Assembly: GCF_011742555.1 (NCBI RefSeq)
Contig: NZ_JAAQQR010000009.1
Span: 93,664 to 157,663, forward strand
Source: Luteibacter jiangsuensis
Lineage (GTDB): Bacteria; Pseudomonadota; Gammaproteobacteria; Xanthomonadales; Rhodanobacteraceae
Length of the DNA stretch: 64,000 nucleotides
Direction of reading: 5' to 3'
The translations under genes and the position numbers were made by a program. Of the stretch, positions 51,510-60,995 are shown piece by piece (position 1 is the first letter of the stretch; each line of letters opens with the position of its first letter). A model generated the notes under the pieces. That model was given only the letters and a program-made list of their open reading frames with translations. It was not told where the DNA came from and searched no databases.

Positions 51510-53570
51510 TCAGACAGCCATCCTCAGGCTGGGCAGCACCTGACCGCCGTCGTCGGCCAGGCCTGCAAGGTCGAGCACGAGCGAGATGCGGCCGTCGCCG
51601 GTGATCGTGGCGCCGGCGACACCGGGCACGTGCTTGAGGAACGGACCGAGTGGCTTGGCCATGACGTCTTCGCGGCCGAGCACCTCGTCGACGAGGCAAC
51701 CGAGGGTCTGGTGGCCGATCTGCACGACGACGACGTGGCCGCCCTTCCCCGCCGCGCCCGCCCATCGGCCGAGGTCGGCAAGGGGTAGTGCGCGCTGGCG
51801 GTGCGAGGCAACGATGCGGCCGTCCAGTTCCTGGATCTGCCCTGGCACCAGCTCGAAAACCTCGGCCACGTTCGACAGCGGCAGCGACAGCAGGCGGTTG
51901 CCCACCCGCACCATGAGTACGCGCAGGATGGCGAGCGTGAGCGGCACGGACAGCCGCACCGTGCTGCCATGGCCCACGCGCGAATCGATGGAAAGCGTGC
52001 CGCCGAGTTCCACGATCTTGGTCTTGACGACGTCCATGCCGACGCCGCGTCCGGAGATGTCGGAAACCTGGCTCGCCGTGGAGAAGCCCGGGCGGAACAC
52101 GATTTCGTAGCACTCGCGCTCGTCGAGGCGCGCGGCCTGTTCCGCGTCCATCAGGCCCTTCTCGACGGCCTTGCGGCGCAGGACTTCCGGGTCCATGCCC
52201 TTGCCGTCGTCGGTGACCGTGATGACGATGCGATCGCCGAACTGGCCGGCGGCCAGCCGGACGGTGCCGCCGCGGGGTTTGCCCTCGCTGACGCGCACGT
52301 CGGGCATCTCGATGCCGTGGTCCACCGCGTTGCGGAGCAAGTGCACCAGCGGGTCGGCCAGGGCCTCCACCACGGTCCGGTCGATGTCGGTATCTTCACC
52401 TTCGGTGACCAGCTCGATGTCCTTGCCGAGCTGACGGGCAAGATCGCGGACGATGCGCGGGAAGCGCGAGAACAGTTTGCCCACCGGCTGCATGCGCATG
52501 CGCAGCACGGCGTTCTGCAGGTCTTCGGCCACGCGTTCCAGTTCGCCGATGGCACGTTCCATCGGATCGTTCGTGCCGCGCGGCGCGAGGTTGGTCAGGC
52601 GGTTGCGTACCAGGACCAGTTCGCCGGCGGCGTCGACGAGGCCGTCGAGACGATGCGTGTCGACGCGGACGGTGGTTTCGGCAGTGGACGCCTGTCGCTT
52701 CTCGCCCGAGGTCGCGGCGGCGGGTTTCGATGTGGCCGCCACCTGTGGCGTCTCGACGACCGGAGCCGGAGCCGGAGCGGGAGCCGGCGGCGGAGCGGGC
52801 GTGGACGCAGCGACACCCGCCCCGCTGGCGCCGGGCGCGGCCGTGCCGTGCAGGCTGTCGAGCAGTGCTTCGAACTCGTCGTCGCTGATGCCGCCGGCAT
52901 CGGGCGCGGCGGGCACCGGCGCTGCCGCCGCCACGGGCGTGGCGGCAGCGGGTGCCTCGGGCTCGGCACCCGGCGCACCTGTACCGTAGAGAGAATCGAG
53001 CAGTGCCTCGAATTCGTCGTCGGAGATCGTTCCGGACGACGCCGGCGCGGGCTCGCGCTCGCTGCGCGCGGCGTCGAGCATCGCTTCGAATTCGTCTTCG
53101 ATGGGATCGTACGGACGCGAACGCGTTTCGCTGGCGACGGGAGCGGCCACCGGCGCGGCAAGCGCCACCGGGGGCGCCGACGCCGCGCGGCCCGGAATGA
53201 GCAGGCGGTCGAGCAGCGAGCGCGGCGCCGGGTCGATCGGCAAGCCGCCGTCGGCCGCGCGCATCATGTCGTTGAGGAGGTCGAGCGACTCCAGCAACGC
53301 GTCCATGAAGCCCGCGTTGAGCACGATGGCGCCGTTACGCGCCTCGTTCAGGAGGTCTTCGGCGCGGTGGCACAACTCGACCATCGGGTTGAGGCCCAGG
53401 AAACCCGCCCCGCCCTTCACCGTGTGGAACGCGCGAAACACCGCGTTCAGCAGGTCGGTGTCTTCCGGCGACGACTCGAGATCCACGAGCTGCTCGCCCA
53501 GGCTCTCGAGCAGTTCGCGTGCCTCGATCAGGAAGACATTGAGCAGCTCGTTGTCCAGCTCCACGCTCAT
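51510..53570 (-). CDS. cheA: CheA chemotaxis histidine kinase
   Basis: The 686-residue kinase has an N-terminal phosphotransfer domain with His49 in FRAFHTVKGGAGFLG. A long Ala/Pro-rich linker (about 125-295) carries three short acidic repeats where other CheA proteins have a P2 domain. The dimerisation domain begins near VRVDTHRLDGLVDAAGELVL, followed by the ATPase domain (NAVDHGIEMPDVR, DDGKGMDPE, GRGVGMDVV) and a C-terminal CheW-like domain. It phosphorylates CheY, encoded in the same operon. The ATG lies eight bases after the cheZ stop with a weak ribosome site, suggesting coupling. Confidence 0.93.
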   Translation of the reverse strand: MSVELDNELLNVFLIEARELLESLGEQLVDLESSPEDTDLLNAVFRAFHTVKGGAGFLGLNPMVELCHRAEDLLNEARNGAIVLNAGFMDALLESLDLLNDMMRAADGGLPIDPAPRSLLDRLLIPGRAASAPPVALAAPVAAPVASETRSRPYDPIEDEFEAMLDAARSEREPAPASSGTISDDEFEALLDSLYGTGAPGAEPEAPAAATPVAAAAPVPAAPDAGGISDDEFEALLDSLHGTAAPGASGAGVAASTPAPPPAPAPAPAPVVETPQVAATSKPAAATSGEKRQASTAETTVRVDTHRLDGLVDAAGELVLVRNRLTNLAPRGTNDPMERAIGELERVAEDLQNAVLRMRMQPVGKLFSRFPRIVRDLARQLGKDIELVTEGEDTDIDRTVVEALADPLVHLLRNAVDHGIEMPDVRVSEGKPRGGTVRLAAGQFGDRIVITVTDDGKGMDPEVLRRKAVEKGLMDAEQAARLDERECYEIVFRPGFSTASQVSDISGRGVGMDVVKTKIVELGGTLSIDSRVGHGSTVRLSVPLTLAILRVLMVRVGNRLLSLPLSNVAEVFELVPGQIQELDGRIVASHRQRALPLADLGRWAGAAGKGGHVVVVQIGHQTLGCLVDEVLGREDVMAKPLGPFLKHVPGVAGATITGDGRISLVLDLAGLADDGGQVLPSLRMAV
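52845..53102 (-). repeat. three short acidic repeats in the CheA linker
   Basis: The repeats encode IEDEFEAMLDAA (residues 157-168), ISDDEFEALLDSLYG (182-196) and ISDDEFEALLDSLHG (228-242). The last two are nearly identical, separated by Ala/Pro-rich sequence. They resemble the C-terminal CheY-binding tail of E. coli CheZ (SQDQVDDLLDSLGF) and the tail of the CheZ encoded next door (SQDEVDRLLSEFGF). Confidence 0.75.
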
Positions 53571-53577
53571 AGGGTGC

Positions 53578-54219
53578 TCAGAAGCCGAATTCGCTGAGGA
53601 GGCGATCCACCTCGTCCTGGCTGACCTTCTCGGCGGCCGGTGCCGCGCCGCCCGCCAGCGAACCGGTGAGACGCACGAGTTCCACGAGCGAGGATTCGAC
53701 CTTGGCCATGAACGCTTCCACCTGGGCGACGCGCTGACCGGAGAGGTCTTGCCACGACTGGGCTTCCACCATCTCACCGAAGCCGATGTCGCAGCTTTGC
53801 GCGAAGTCGCCCACGCGCACGGCCAGGGCCGTCGCATTGGCGGCGAAAGCGGGATCGGCGTGGTCGAGCACCAGCACCTCGTCGGCCTGGCGGGCCAGTG
53901 CCTGGGCTTGCGGACGCAGCTTCTCGCTGAAGTCGAGCGTACGGTGCGCGGCCTGCGAGCTCATCTCCAGCACGTCGCGCAGGTGCTTGCGCGCATCGCT
54001 CATGTTGCCGGGCACGCCGTCGTGCGAAATGTCGGCTGCGAGGCGACGCGCGGACTCGTGCAGATCGCGCGCGAGGTGGCCGAGCGCGAGGAAGAGGTGC
54101 TGTTCGCGGGTGCGCAACAGCTTGTCCAGGGCCTGTTCGATGGCGACCGGATCGTCCGCGTCGAGCAGTTCGCGCAGTTCGGGTGCCACGTCGTGGCCGG
54201 TGGAAAGCATGGTGTTCAT
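53578..54219 (-). CDS. cheZ: CheZ, CheY-P phosphatase
   Basis: The 213-residue helical protein dephosphorylates CheY-P. The catalytic Gln lies in EAQSWQDLSGQRV, equivalent to AQDFQDLTGQ of E. coli. The C-terminal CheY-binding peptide is VSQDEVDRLLSEFGF, separated from the body by a short Gly/Ala linker. It follows cheY by nine bases and precedes cheA. Confidence 0.93.
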   Translation of the reverse strand: MNTMLSTGHDVAPELRELLDADDPVAIEQALDKLLRTREQHLFLALGHLARDLHESARRLAADISHDGVPGNMSDARKHLRDVLEMSSQAAHRTLDFSEKLRPQAQALARQADEVLVLDHADPAFAANATALAVRVGDFAQSCDIGFGEMVEAQSWQDLSGQRVAQVEAFMAKVESSLVELVRLTGSLAGGAAPAAEKVSQDEVDRLLSEFGF

Positions 54220-54228
54220 GGTCGTTCC

Positions 54229-54618
54229 TTAGCCCGCGGCCGCGGCGAGTCGTTCGAAGATCTTGTCGAGTTTTTCCTTCAGCGTGACCGCCGTGAACGG
54301 CTTGACGACGTAGCCGTTCACGCCGCTCTGCGCGGCGGCGATGATCTGGTCGCGATTGTTTTCCGCCGTGACCATCAGCACGGGCAGCGACTTCAGGGCT
54401 GCGTCGGCGCGGATGGCGCGGAGCAGGTCGATGCCGGTCATGTTCGGCATGTTCCAGTCCGTGACCACGAGGTCGATCGGTTGCGCACGGAGCAATGCCA
54501 GCGCGGCGTTGCCGTCCTCGGCCTCCTGGATCAGGGTGTTGGTGAAACCCAGTTCCACCAGGAGGTTCCTGACGATGCGTCGCATGGTGGAGAAATCGTC
54601 CACCACGAGGATCTTCAT
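54229..54618 (-). CDS. cheY: CheY chemotaxis response regulator
   Basis: The 129-residue receiver protein controls flagellar motor switching. It has [18 protein letters not shown], phosphoacceptor Asp in [12 protein letters not shown], Thr in MVTAEN and Lys in VVKPF. I start at MKILVVDD; a TTG a few codons upstream with a purine-rich stretch before it is an alternative. The fliA stop is 43 bp upstream. Confidence 0.95.
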   Translation of the reverse strand: MKILVVDDFSTMRRIVRNLLVELGFTNTLIQEAEDGNAALALLRAQPIDLVVTDWNMPNMTGIDLLRAIRADAALKSLPVLMVTAENNRDQIIAAAQSGVNGYVVKPFTAVTLKEKLDKIFERLAAAAG

Positions 54619-54661
54619 GTTCTTGTCCAAAACTTCTCTCCGCCTTGCTGCTGCGCGTTCG

Positions 54662-55393
54662 TCAATGCTTGTCTTTCCAACCCGACATGCGTGCACGGAG
54701 ACGAATGAGGGCCTGGCCATGGATCTGGCACACCCGGGATTCGCTCACACCCAGCACCGCACCGATTTCCTTCAGGTTGAGCTCTTCATCGTAGTACAGC
54801 GACATGACCAGTTTTTCGCGCTCGGGCAGACCGTCGATCGACTGCGCCAGCGCGTCCCGCAGGCCTTCCTGCTCGAATATGCCGTCCGGACCCGCGGCGT
54901 CCGGATCGGCCACGTCGATCGCCGCGCCCTCGTCGCCTTCCGGCGCCGTCAGGCTCAGCAACCGCGCGCTCGCGGCGTCCGCCAGGATCTGGTTGTATTC
55001 CATGGCGTCGATGCCCAGGCGCTTCATCACTTCCGCGTCTTCGGCGTCGCCACCCGTCTCGTTTTCTATCTGCCTTGTCACCTCCGCGACCTCGCGCAAC
55101 TTCCGGTGGACGGAGCGCGGGGTCCAGTCCGTCTTGCGCAGTTCGTCCAGCATGGCGCCACGTATGCGGATGCCCGCATAGGTTTCGAAGCTGGCCGCGC
55201 GAGTCGGCGAGTAATTTCTTGCGGCCTCGAGCAGTCCGATCATTCCGGCCTGCATGAGGTCGTTCGCATCCACGCTTGGCGGCAGCCGACCCATCAGGTG
55301 ATAGGCGATACGGCGCACCAGCGGCGCGTGGGTCTTAACCAGTTGATCCGCCGGGATACGCGTGATCTCGAGATATTCGGTCGCAACGCTCAC
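54662..55393 (-). CDS. fliA: FliA, flagellar sigma-28 factor
   Basis: The 243-residue sigma factor directs late flagellar genes. Region 2 is visible in [20 protein letters not shown] and [17 protein letters not shown], and region 4 in [20 protein letters not shown]. Its start overlaps the fleN stop by four bases. The anti-sigma gene flgM is not in the window. Confidence 0.96.
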   Translation of the reverse strand: MSVATEYLEITRIPADQLVKTHAPLVRRIAYHLMGRLPPSVDANDLMQAGMIGLLEAARNYSPTRAASFETYAGIRIRGAMLDELRKTDWTPRSVHRKLREVAEVTRQIENETGGDAEDAEVMKRLGIDAMEYNQILADAASARLLSLTAPEGDEGAAIDVADPDAAGPDGIFEQEGLRDALAQSIDGLPEREKLVMSLYYDEELNLKEIGAVLGVSESRVCQIHGQALIRLRARMSGWKDKH

Positions 55394-56265
55394 AGTGGCA
55401 GCCCTCCCCCCAGATGGGACCGTTCGGCGAAGAAGCCGATGCGGCCCTGTGCCCGGGGCTCGGGTTCACCCCATGTATCGACCGACCTGGCCAGATTCTT
55501 GAATCCGACCGCGGACCGGCTGCTCGGCCAGGCGTCGACCACGGCCGACTGGCGGCGGATGGCCTGGCGCAGGTATTCGTCGTGCGGAACCATGCCCATG
55601 AAATCCAGGGATACGTCGAGGAAGCGGTTGGTCACCCGGGACAGCTTCTCGAACAGCTGGCGGCCCTCCTGGGCGTGGCGAACCATGTTCGCCACGATGC
55701 GGAAGCGGTTGATCGCGAATTCGCGGCTCATGACCTTGATCAGCGCGTAGGCATCGGTGAGCGAGGCCGGCTCGTCGCAGACCACCACCACCACCTCGTC
55801 CGAGGCCGCCGCGAACATCGACACGCTGTCGGAAATGCCGGCGGCGGTGTCCACGATCAGGTATTCGGGGGCCAGGGGGTATTCGTCGAACGCCCGGATG
55901 ACGGCGGCGTGCTCGATGTTCGGCAGCTGCGCCATGCGCCGCGTGCCCGAGGTGGCCGGGATCACTTTGAGTCCATGGGCGGCCTCGAGGATCAGGTCCT
56001 CGATGCGGCATTCGCCTTCCAGCATGTGGCCCAGGTGGCGCGTGGGCTGCAGGCCGAGCAGGACGTCGATGTTCGCCATGGCGAGGTCCGCGTCCAGGAG
56101 GAGGACGTCACGGCCGCCCATCGCGAGCGCCATGCCGAGGTTGACCGCCACCGTGGTCTTGCCGACGCCGCCCTTTCCGCCCGCGATCGCGATGCTGCGG
56201 GTGGGGCGACGATCGGCGAGCCAGTTGAGACCGGCGGCCTGCGTGGAATCGACGTGTGTGCTCAT
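55390..56265 (-). CDS. fleN: FleN/FlhG, MinD-like flagellar number regulator
   Basis: The 291-residue MinD-like ATPase limits flagellar number and antagonises FleQ in Pseudomonas. It has the deviant Walker A IAGGKGGVGKTTVAVNLG, LLLDADLAMANIDVLLGL and YLIVDTAAGIS. No activating N-terminal DQAXXLR element is obvious before the P-loop. Start MSTHVDSTQAAGLNW is chosen; upstream in-frame sequence is long and out of family. It follows flhF by 47 bp and overlaps fliA. Confidence 0.92.
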   Translation of the reverse strand: MSTHVDSTQAAGLNWLADRRPTRSIAIAGGKGGVGKTTVAVNLGMALAMGGRDVLLLDADLAMANIDVLLGLQPTRHLGHMLEGECRIEDLILEAAHGLKVIPATSGTRRMAQLPNIEHAAVIRAFDEYPLAPEYLIVDTAAGISDSVSMFAAASDEVVVVVCDEPASLTDAYALIKVMSREFAINRFRIVANMVRHAQEGRQLFEKLSRVTNRFLDVSLDFMGMVPHDEYLRQAIRRQSAVVDAWPSSRSAVGFKNLARSVDTWGEPEPRAQGRIGFFAERSHLGGGLPL

Positions 56266-56312
56266 GAAGGAAGTCACTGCCCGTATGTTTCTGTCTGTGT
56301 TCCGTGGGGCCG

Positions 56313-57644
56313 TCAGGCCAGGGCCGGGGTCGCCGTGCCGAAACGTTCGGCCAGCACGGCGTCGTCGGGTTCTTCGTTGCGCTGCTTCAGCAGCTGCGCG
56401 GCCAGGCAGACCAGCTTGCGCGCGTCCGCCGTGGCGATGTCCTCGGGCACGCGCTGCCCGTCCGTCGTGTAGTCCAGCGGCATGTCGTGGCGGATCAGGG
56501 CCGAGAGTGCGCCGCCGATCAGCGGTGCCTCGTCGAGCTTGGTGAGGATGGCGCTCTGCGGCGCCAGCGGCGCATACGCGCGAATGGCGCCGTCGATGGC
56601 CTGGGCCTGCGCATTGGCTGCCAGCACCAGGCACACGCGCACGTCCGACGTGGCGCGCAAGGTATCGAATTGCTGCTGCAGCTTGGGATCGTTGCCGGCC
56701 AGTCCGGCCGTGTCCACCAGCACGGTGTGCCGGCCGCGCAGCTGAAGCAGCACGTTGCGCAGGCTGGTGGCGTCGTGCGCGTTGAACACGCGAACGCCGA
56801 GCAGGCGCCCGTAGTGTTCGAGCTGGGCACCGGCGCCGATGCGGTACTGGTCGGCGCTGATGAGTGCCACGTTCGACGCCCCATGGCGCAGCACGGCGCG
56901 CGCGGCGAGCTTGGCGATCGTGGTGGTCTTGCCGACGCCCGTGGTACCCACGAGCGCGGTGACGCCGCCACCCACCGTGTCGAAATTACGGCCGCTCGTG
57001 CGGATGTTGCGCGAGAGCAGGCCCAACGGGAGGTAGCGCGCCTGGTCGGAGGTCATGCCGGGCGGCAGCTCGGCGCACAGTGCACGCGCCACGTCGCCGT
57101 CGATGCCAAGGCGGGTCATCTCGCGCAGCACGCGGGCGCGCAGCGGCTGTTCGCGGTCCATCTGGTTCCAGGCGAGCGTGGAAAGCTGGACTTCGAGCAT
57201 CTCGCGCAGATTGTTGATCTCGGCGCGTACGCCGTTCACGGCGGCGTCGTTGTTGGGCATGACGGTGGCGGCGCGAACCACGTCGGCCACGCTGGCGGCC
57301 AGCGCCGCGCTCGACTGGCGCTGCGGTGCGTTCGCGGCGGCGGGCGCGCCCGACTTCGTCGCGCGTTCCACGGCGGCGGCCGTCGCGGCACGCGCCTGAT
57401 CGATGCGGGCGGCACGCTCGGCCTCGTCGCGCACGGCGCGCATCGGCGACTCGTCGCGCTTCGGCTGGTCGAAGCCGAAACCCGCCTCGCGCACCAGTGC
57501 TTCGTCGTAATCGAGGGCGGCAATGATCTCGATGCCGTCATCGAGCCGGCGGGTGGAGAGGATCACGGCGTCCGGACCCTGCTCGTCCCTCACCTGGCGC
57601 ATGGCCTGGCGCATGTCCGGCGCAACGAATCGCTTGATTTTCAT
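56313..57644 (-). CDS. flhF: FlhF, SRP-like GTPase for polar flagellum placement
   Basis: The 443-residue GTPase sets the polar site of flagellar assembly. The N-terminal basic domain begins MKIKRFVAPDMRQAMRQVRD, an Ala-rich linker follows, and the NG domain has VGTTGVGKTTTIAKLAARAV, LISADQYRIGAGAQL, VLVDTAGLAGND and ILTKLDEA. It lies between flhA and fleN, the conserved order. Confidence 0.95.
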   Translation of the reverse strand: MKIKRFVAPDMRQAMRQVRDEQGPDAVILSTRRLDDGIEIIAALDYDEALVREAGFGFDQPKRDESPMRAVRDEAERAARIDQARAATAAAVERATKSGAPAAANAPQRQSSAALAASVADVVRAATVMPNNDAAVNGVRAEINNLREMLEVQLSTLAWNQMDREQPLRARVLREMTRLGIDGDVARALCAELPPGMTSDQARYLPLGLLSRNIRTSGRNFDTVGGGVTALVGTTGVGKTTTIAKLAARAVLRHGASNVALISADQYRIGAGAQLEHYGRLLGVRVFNAHDATSLRNVLLQLRGRHTVLVDTAGLAGNDPKLQQQFDTLRATSDVRVCLVLAANAQAQAIDGAIRAYAPLAPQSAILTKLDEAPLIGGALSALIRHDMPLDYTTDGQRVPEDIATADARKLVCLAAQLLKQRNEEPDDAVLAERFGTATPALA

Positions 57645-57734
57645 CGTTTCTATCCTTCCCTCGTCCTGGCGCCCTCATCCCGTGACGCCGCTTGCCTGTT
57701 GGTTCCGCGCCCGATCGGCGCGTGGTCTTTTTGC

Positions 57735-59846
57735 TTACCGCCCGAGGGCCGTCACCAGCTTGACGCGTCGGTTGTCCGGAACCTCGTTGTACGCAAGTAC
57801 ATGCAGGTTTTGGGCCACATGACGCGTGAAGCGTGAAAGCCACGGACGAAGCGCCGGCGACACCAGCAACACCGCGGGTTCGCCCGCCGCTTCCTGGCGA
57901 CGCGCAGCGTCGGCCACGCTCTGCTGAAGACGATCCGCCAGCCCCGGTTCGACCGCCGCGCCGGCAGGGCCGCCGCCTTGCAGCGACTGCAGCAGGATCT
58001 GTTCGAGTTCCGGCGCCAAAGTAATGACGGGCACTTCCGTGCCGAGACCGGCGATTTCCTGCACGATCTGCCGGCCGAGGGTGACGCGCACGGCGGCGGC
58101 GAGGACGCCCGGGTCCTGGCTCTGGCCCGCATGCTCGGCCAGCGACTCGACGATGCCGCGGAAATTGCGGATGGGCACGCGCTCGGCCAGCAGGTTCTGC
58201 AACACCTTGACCACGACGCCCAGCGACAGGCGCTTCGGCACCAGGTCTTCCACCAGCTTGGGCGTCTGCTGGGCCAGGCGGTCGAGCAGCTGCTGCACGT
58301 CCTGGTGACCGATGAGCTCGTGCGCATGGTTCTGCAGGATGTGCGAGAGGTGCGTGGCGATCACGGTGGCCGGATCCACCACGGTATAACCCAGCGTCTG
58401 CGCGTGCTCGCGCAGGCCGGGCTCGATCCACACGGCGTCGAGGCCGAATGCCGGATCGCGGGTGGCGATGCCGTTGATCGTGCCGTGCACGCGGCCCGGA
58501 TCGATCGCGAGCATGCGCTCGGTGTGGATCTCCGCCTCGCCCATGGGCACACCCATCAGCGAGATGCGGTAGCCGTGCGGCGCCAGGTCGAGGTTGTCGC
58601 GGATGTGCACGGACGGCACCAGGAAGCCCAGCTCCTGCGACAGCTTGCGGCGCACGGACTTGATGCGCGCCATGAGTTCGCCACCCTGGGCCTTGTCCAC
58701 GAGCGGGATGAGCCGGTAGCCCACTTCCAGGCCGATGGTGTCCACCTGGGCCACGTCTTCCCACGACAGTTCCAGGCGCTCGGCGGGCGGCGCGGACTCC
58801 AGCGCCAGTTCCGTGCCGGGGGCACCGGCACCGGCCGCCGGGCCCGCCGCCGCGAGCAGCTGGTTCTGGTGCAGCTTCCACGCACCGAAGCCGGCGATCG
58901 CAGCCAGGATGAGGAACGGCAGGTTCGGCATGCCGGGAATGAGCCCCATCGTGCCCAGCACGGCCGCCGCGACAGCCAGCGCCTTCGGCTGGCCGAACAG
59001 CTGCCCCATCACGTGCTTGCCCATCTCCTGCGACTTCGACACGCGGGTGACGATCACCGCGGTGGCGATGGAAAGCATGAGACCCGGCACCTGGGCGACA
59101 AGGCCGTCGCCGATGGTCAGCAGGGTGTACGTGCGGGCGGCTTCGGCAGCGGAGAGGCCGTGCTGCAGCATCCCGATGAAAAAGCCGCCGATGATGTTGA
59201 TGGCGAGGATGAGCATGCCCGCAGTGGCGTCGCCGCGCACGAACTTCGACGCACCGTCCATCGAGCCGTAGAAATCCGCTTCCTCGCGCACTTCCTGGCG
59301 CCGCTCGCGAGCCTGCTCCTGCGTCAGCAGGCCGGCGTTGAGGTCGGCATCGATGGCCATCTGCTTGCCGGGCATGGCGTCCAGGGTGAAGCGGGCGGTC
59401 ACTTCCGACACGCGGGTGGCGCCCTTGGTCACCACCACGAAGTTGATGATGGTGAGGATGGCGAACACCACGAAGCCGACGGCGAAGTTGCCGCCGATCA
59501 CGAACTCGCCGAAGGCCTCGATGACCTTGCCGGCCGCGCCCGGCCCGTTGTGGCCGTGCAGCAGCACCACGCGGGTGGACGCGATGTTCAACGCCAGACG
59601 GAGCAAGGTAGCGAACAGCACCACCGTCGGGAACGACGCCAGTTCCAGGGGACGCAGTACGTACATCGTCGCCAGCAGGATCACCAGCGACAGCGCGATG
59701 TTGAACGTGAAAAGCAGGTCCAGCACGAAGGGCGGCAGGGGCAGCATCATCATGCCGAGCATGATCAGCATCGCCAGCGGCGCCGCGATGCCGCGGCGGC
59801 CGATCTGGCGGAACGTACCCATGAGGGTGGTGGTGCTGGCTGCCAT
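57735..59846 (-). CDS. flhA: FlhA, flagellar export gate protein
   Basis: The 703-residue protein is the largest component of the flagellar type III export gate. About eight membrane helices occupy residues 15-320, with the cytoplasmic FHIPEP-family loop between helices 4 and 5 (VVVTKGATRVSEVTARFTLD). The C-terminal cytoplasmic domain includes RDPAFGLDAVWIEP and VDPATVIATHLSHIL. It starts three bases after the flhB stop. Confidence 0.96.
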   Translation of the reverse strand: MAASTTTLMGTFRQIGRRGIAAPLAMLIMLGMMMLPLPPFVLDLLFTFNIALSLVILLATMYVLRPLELASFPTVVLFATLLRLALNIASTRVVLLHGHNGPGAAGKVIEAFGEFVIGGNFAVGFVVFAILTIINFVVVTKGATRVSEVTARFTLDAMPGKQMAIDADLNAGLLTQEQARERRQEVREEADFYGSMDGASKFVRGDATAGMLILAINIIGGFFIGMLQHGLSAAEAARTYTLLTIGDGLVAQVPGLMLSIATAVIVTRVSKSQEMGKHVMGQLFGQPKALAVAAAVLGTMGLIPGMPNLPFLILAAIAGFGAWKLHQNQLLAAAGPAAGAGAPGTELALESAPPAERLELSWEDVAQVDTIGLEVGYRLIPLVDKAQGGELMARIKSVRRKLSQELGFLVPSVHIRDNLDLAPHGYRISLMGVPMGEAEIHTERMLAIDPGRVHGTINGIATRDPAFGLDAVWIEPGLREHAQTLGYTVVDPATVIATHLSHILQNHAHELIGHQDVQQLLDRLAQQTPKLVEDLVPKRLSLGVVVKVLQNLLAERVPIRNFRGIVESLAEHAGQSQDPGVLAAAVRVTLGRQIVQEIAGLGTEVPVITLAPELEQILLQSLQGGGPAGAAVEPGLADRLQQSVADAARRQEAAGEPAVLLVSPALRPWLSRFTRHVAQNLHVLAYNEVPDNRRVKLVTALGR

Positions 59847-59848
59847 CG

Positions 59849-60991
59849 TCAGTTGTCCATCCGGTAAGGACCCATGAGATCAGGGTCGATGTCCTGCTTC
59901 GGGAGATCGGGAGGGAGGTCGCCCATGGCGATCGCCTGCTTCAGCCGGAACACGTAGGCCAGGATCTGGGCCACGGCGATATAGAGCGCCGAGGGGATTT
60001 CGCGTCCGATTTCCGTCGTGTGATACAAGGCGCGTGCCAACGGCGGGGCTTCGACCACCGGAACCTTCGCACCGCCCGCCACGTCGCGGATCTGCTGGGC
60101 GATCACGTCTACGCCCTTGGCCACCACGCGCGGCGCGCCCATGCGGTCTTCGTCGTATTTCAGGGCCACCGCGAAATGGGTGGGATTGGTCACGATCACG
60201 TCCGCCGTCGGAACGTCTTCCATCATCCGGCGCCGCGCCATCTGATGCTGCATCTGACGGATTTTCGACTTCAGCTCGGGACTGCCCTCGTTCTCCTTGT
60301 GCTCGTCCTTCACTTCCTGCTTGGTCATTTTCATCTTCTTGGTGAAGCTGAACTTCTGCCACGGCGCATCGACGAGGGCGATGGCGCCAAGGGCGCAGGC
60401 GAAGACGAGCGAGGCATGACCGAGGATGCCCAGCGCGTGGGCGATGCCGTTGGCGACGGGGCCGGTACCGGCCGTGTACATCTCCAGGGTGGAGCGGCGC
60501 AGGAACCACACCAGCGCGCCACCGATCAGGATCAGCTTGAGCAGCGACTTGCCCAGCTCCACCAGCCCGTTCATCGATACCAGGCGGGAAAAGCCCTTGA
60601 TCGGATCGAGGCGGTCGAACTTGGGTATCAGCGCCTGGCCCGAGAAATTGAGCCCGCCCATCAAGGCGGGTGCCGCGATTGCGGCCACCATGGTCACGGC
60701 GAACACTGGGCCCAGCAGCTTCAGGGCCTCCACCGCGGCCGTCATGAACGCATGGGTGAGGCCGTTCGCGGCGAACAGGTCGTCGCGCGAGTAGCGCAGC
60801 CCCACGTGCATGATGTTGGCGGCGTGCACGGCCATCTGCTCGCGCGAGGCGATGATCGTGGCCACGCCCGAGAGCACCACCACCGCGGTGGAAAGATCGC
60901 GCGAGCGCGGCAGATCGCCCTTCTCGCGGGCTTCGCGGAGGCGTTTGTCACTAGGGGCTTCGGTGCGGTCTTCCTTATCGGTCTCGCTCAT
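59849..60991 (-). CDS. flhB: FlhB, flagellar export switch protein
   Basis: The 380-residue protein has four membrane helices and an autocleaving C-terminal domain. The cleavage motif NPTH is present in VIVTNPTHFAVALKYD. The N-terminus begins MSETDKEDRTEAPSDKRLRE, typical for the family. FlhB switches export from hook to filament substrates. It follows fliR by five bases. Confidence 0.96.
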   Translation of the reverse strand: MSETDKEDRTEAPSDKRLREAREKGDLPRSRDLSTAVVVLSGVATIIASREQMAVHAANIMHVGLRYSRDDLFAANGLTHAFMTAAVEALKLLGPVFAVTMVAAIAAPALMGGLNFSGQALIPKFDRLDPIKGFSRLVSMNGLVELGKSLLKLILIGGALVWFLRRSTLEMYTAGTGPVANGIAHALGILGHASLVFACALGAIALVDAPWQKFSFTKKMKMTKQEVKDEHKENEGSPELKSKIRQMQHQMARRRMMEDVPTADVIVTNPTHFAVALKYDEDRMGAPRVVAKGVDVIAQQIRDVAGGAKVPVVEAPPLARALYHTTEIGREIPSALYIAVAQILAYVFRLKQAIAMGDLPPDLPKQDIDPDLMGPYRMDN

Positions 60992-60995
60992 GGCG

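Noticed and set aside
57978..59867. Long open frame opposite flhA, and similar ones opposite fliR-fliP, chpA and cheA
   Set aside because: Antisense frames are expected at this GC content; each faces a conserved flagellar or chemosensory gene.
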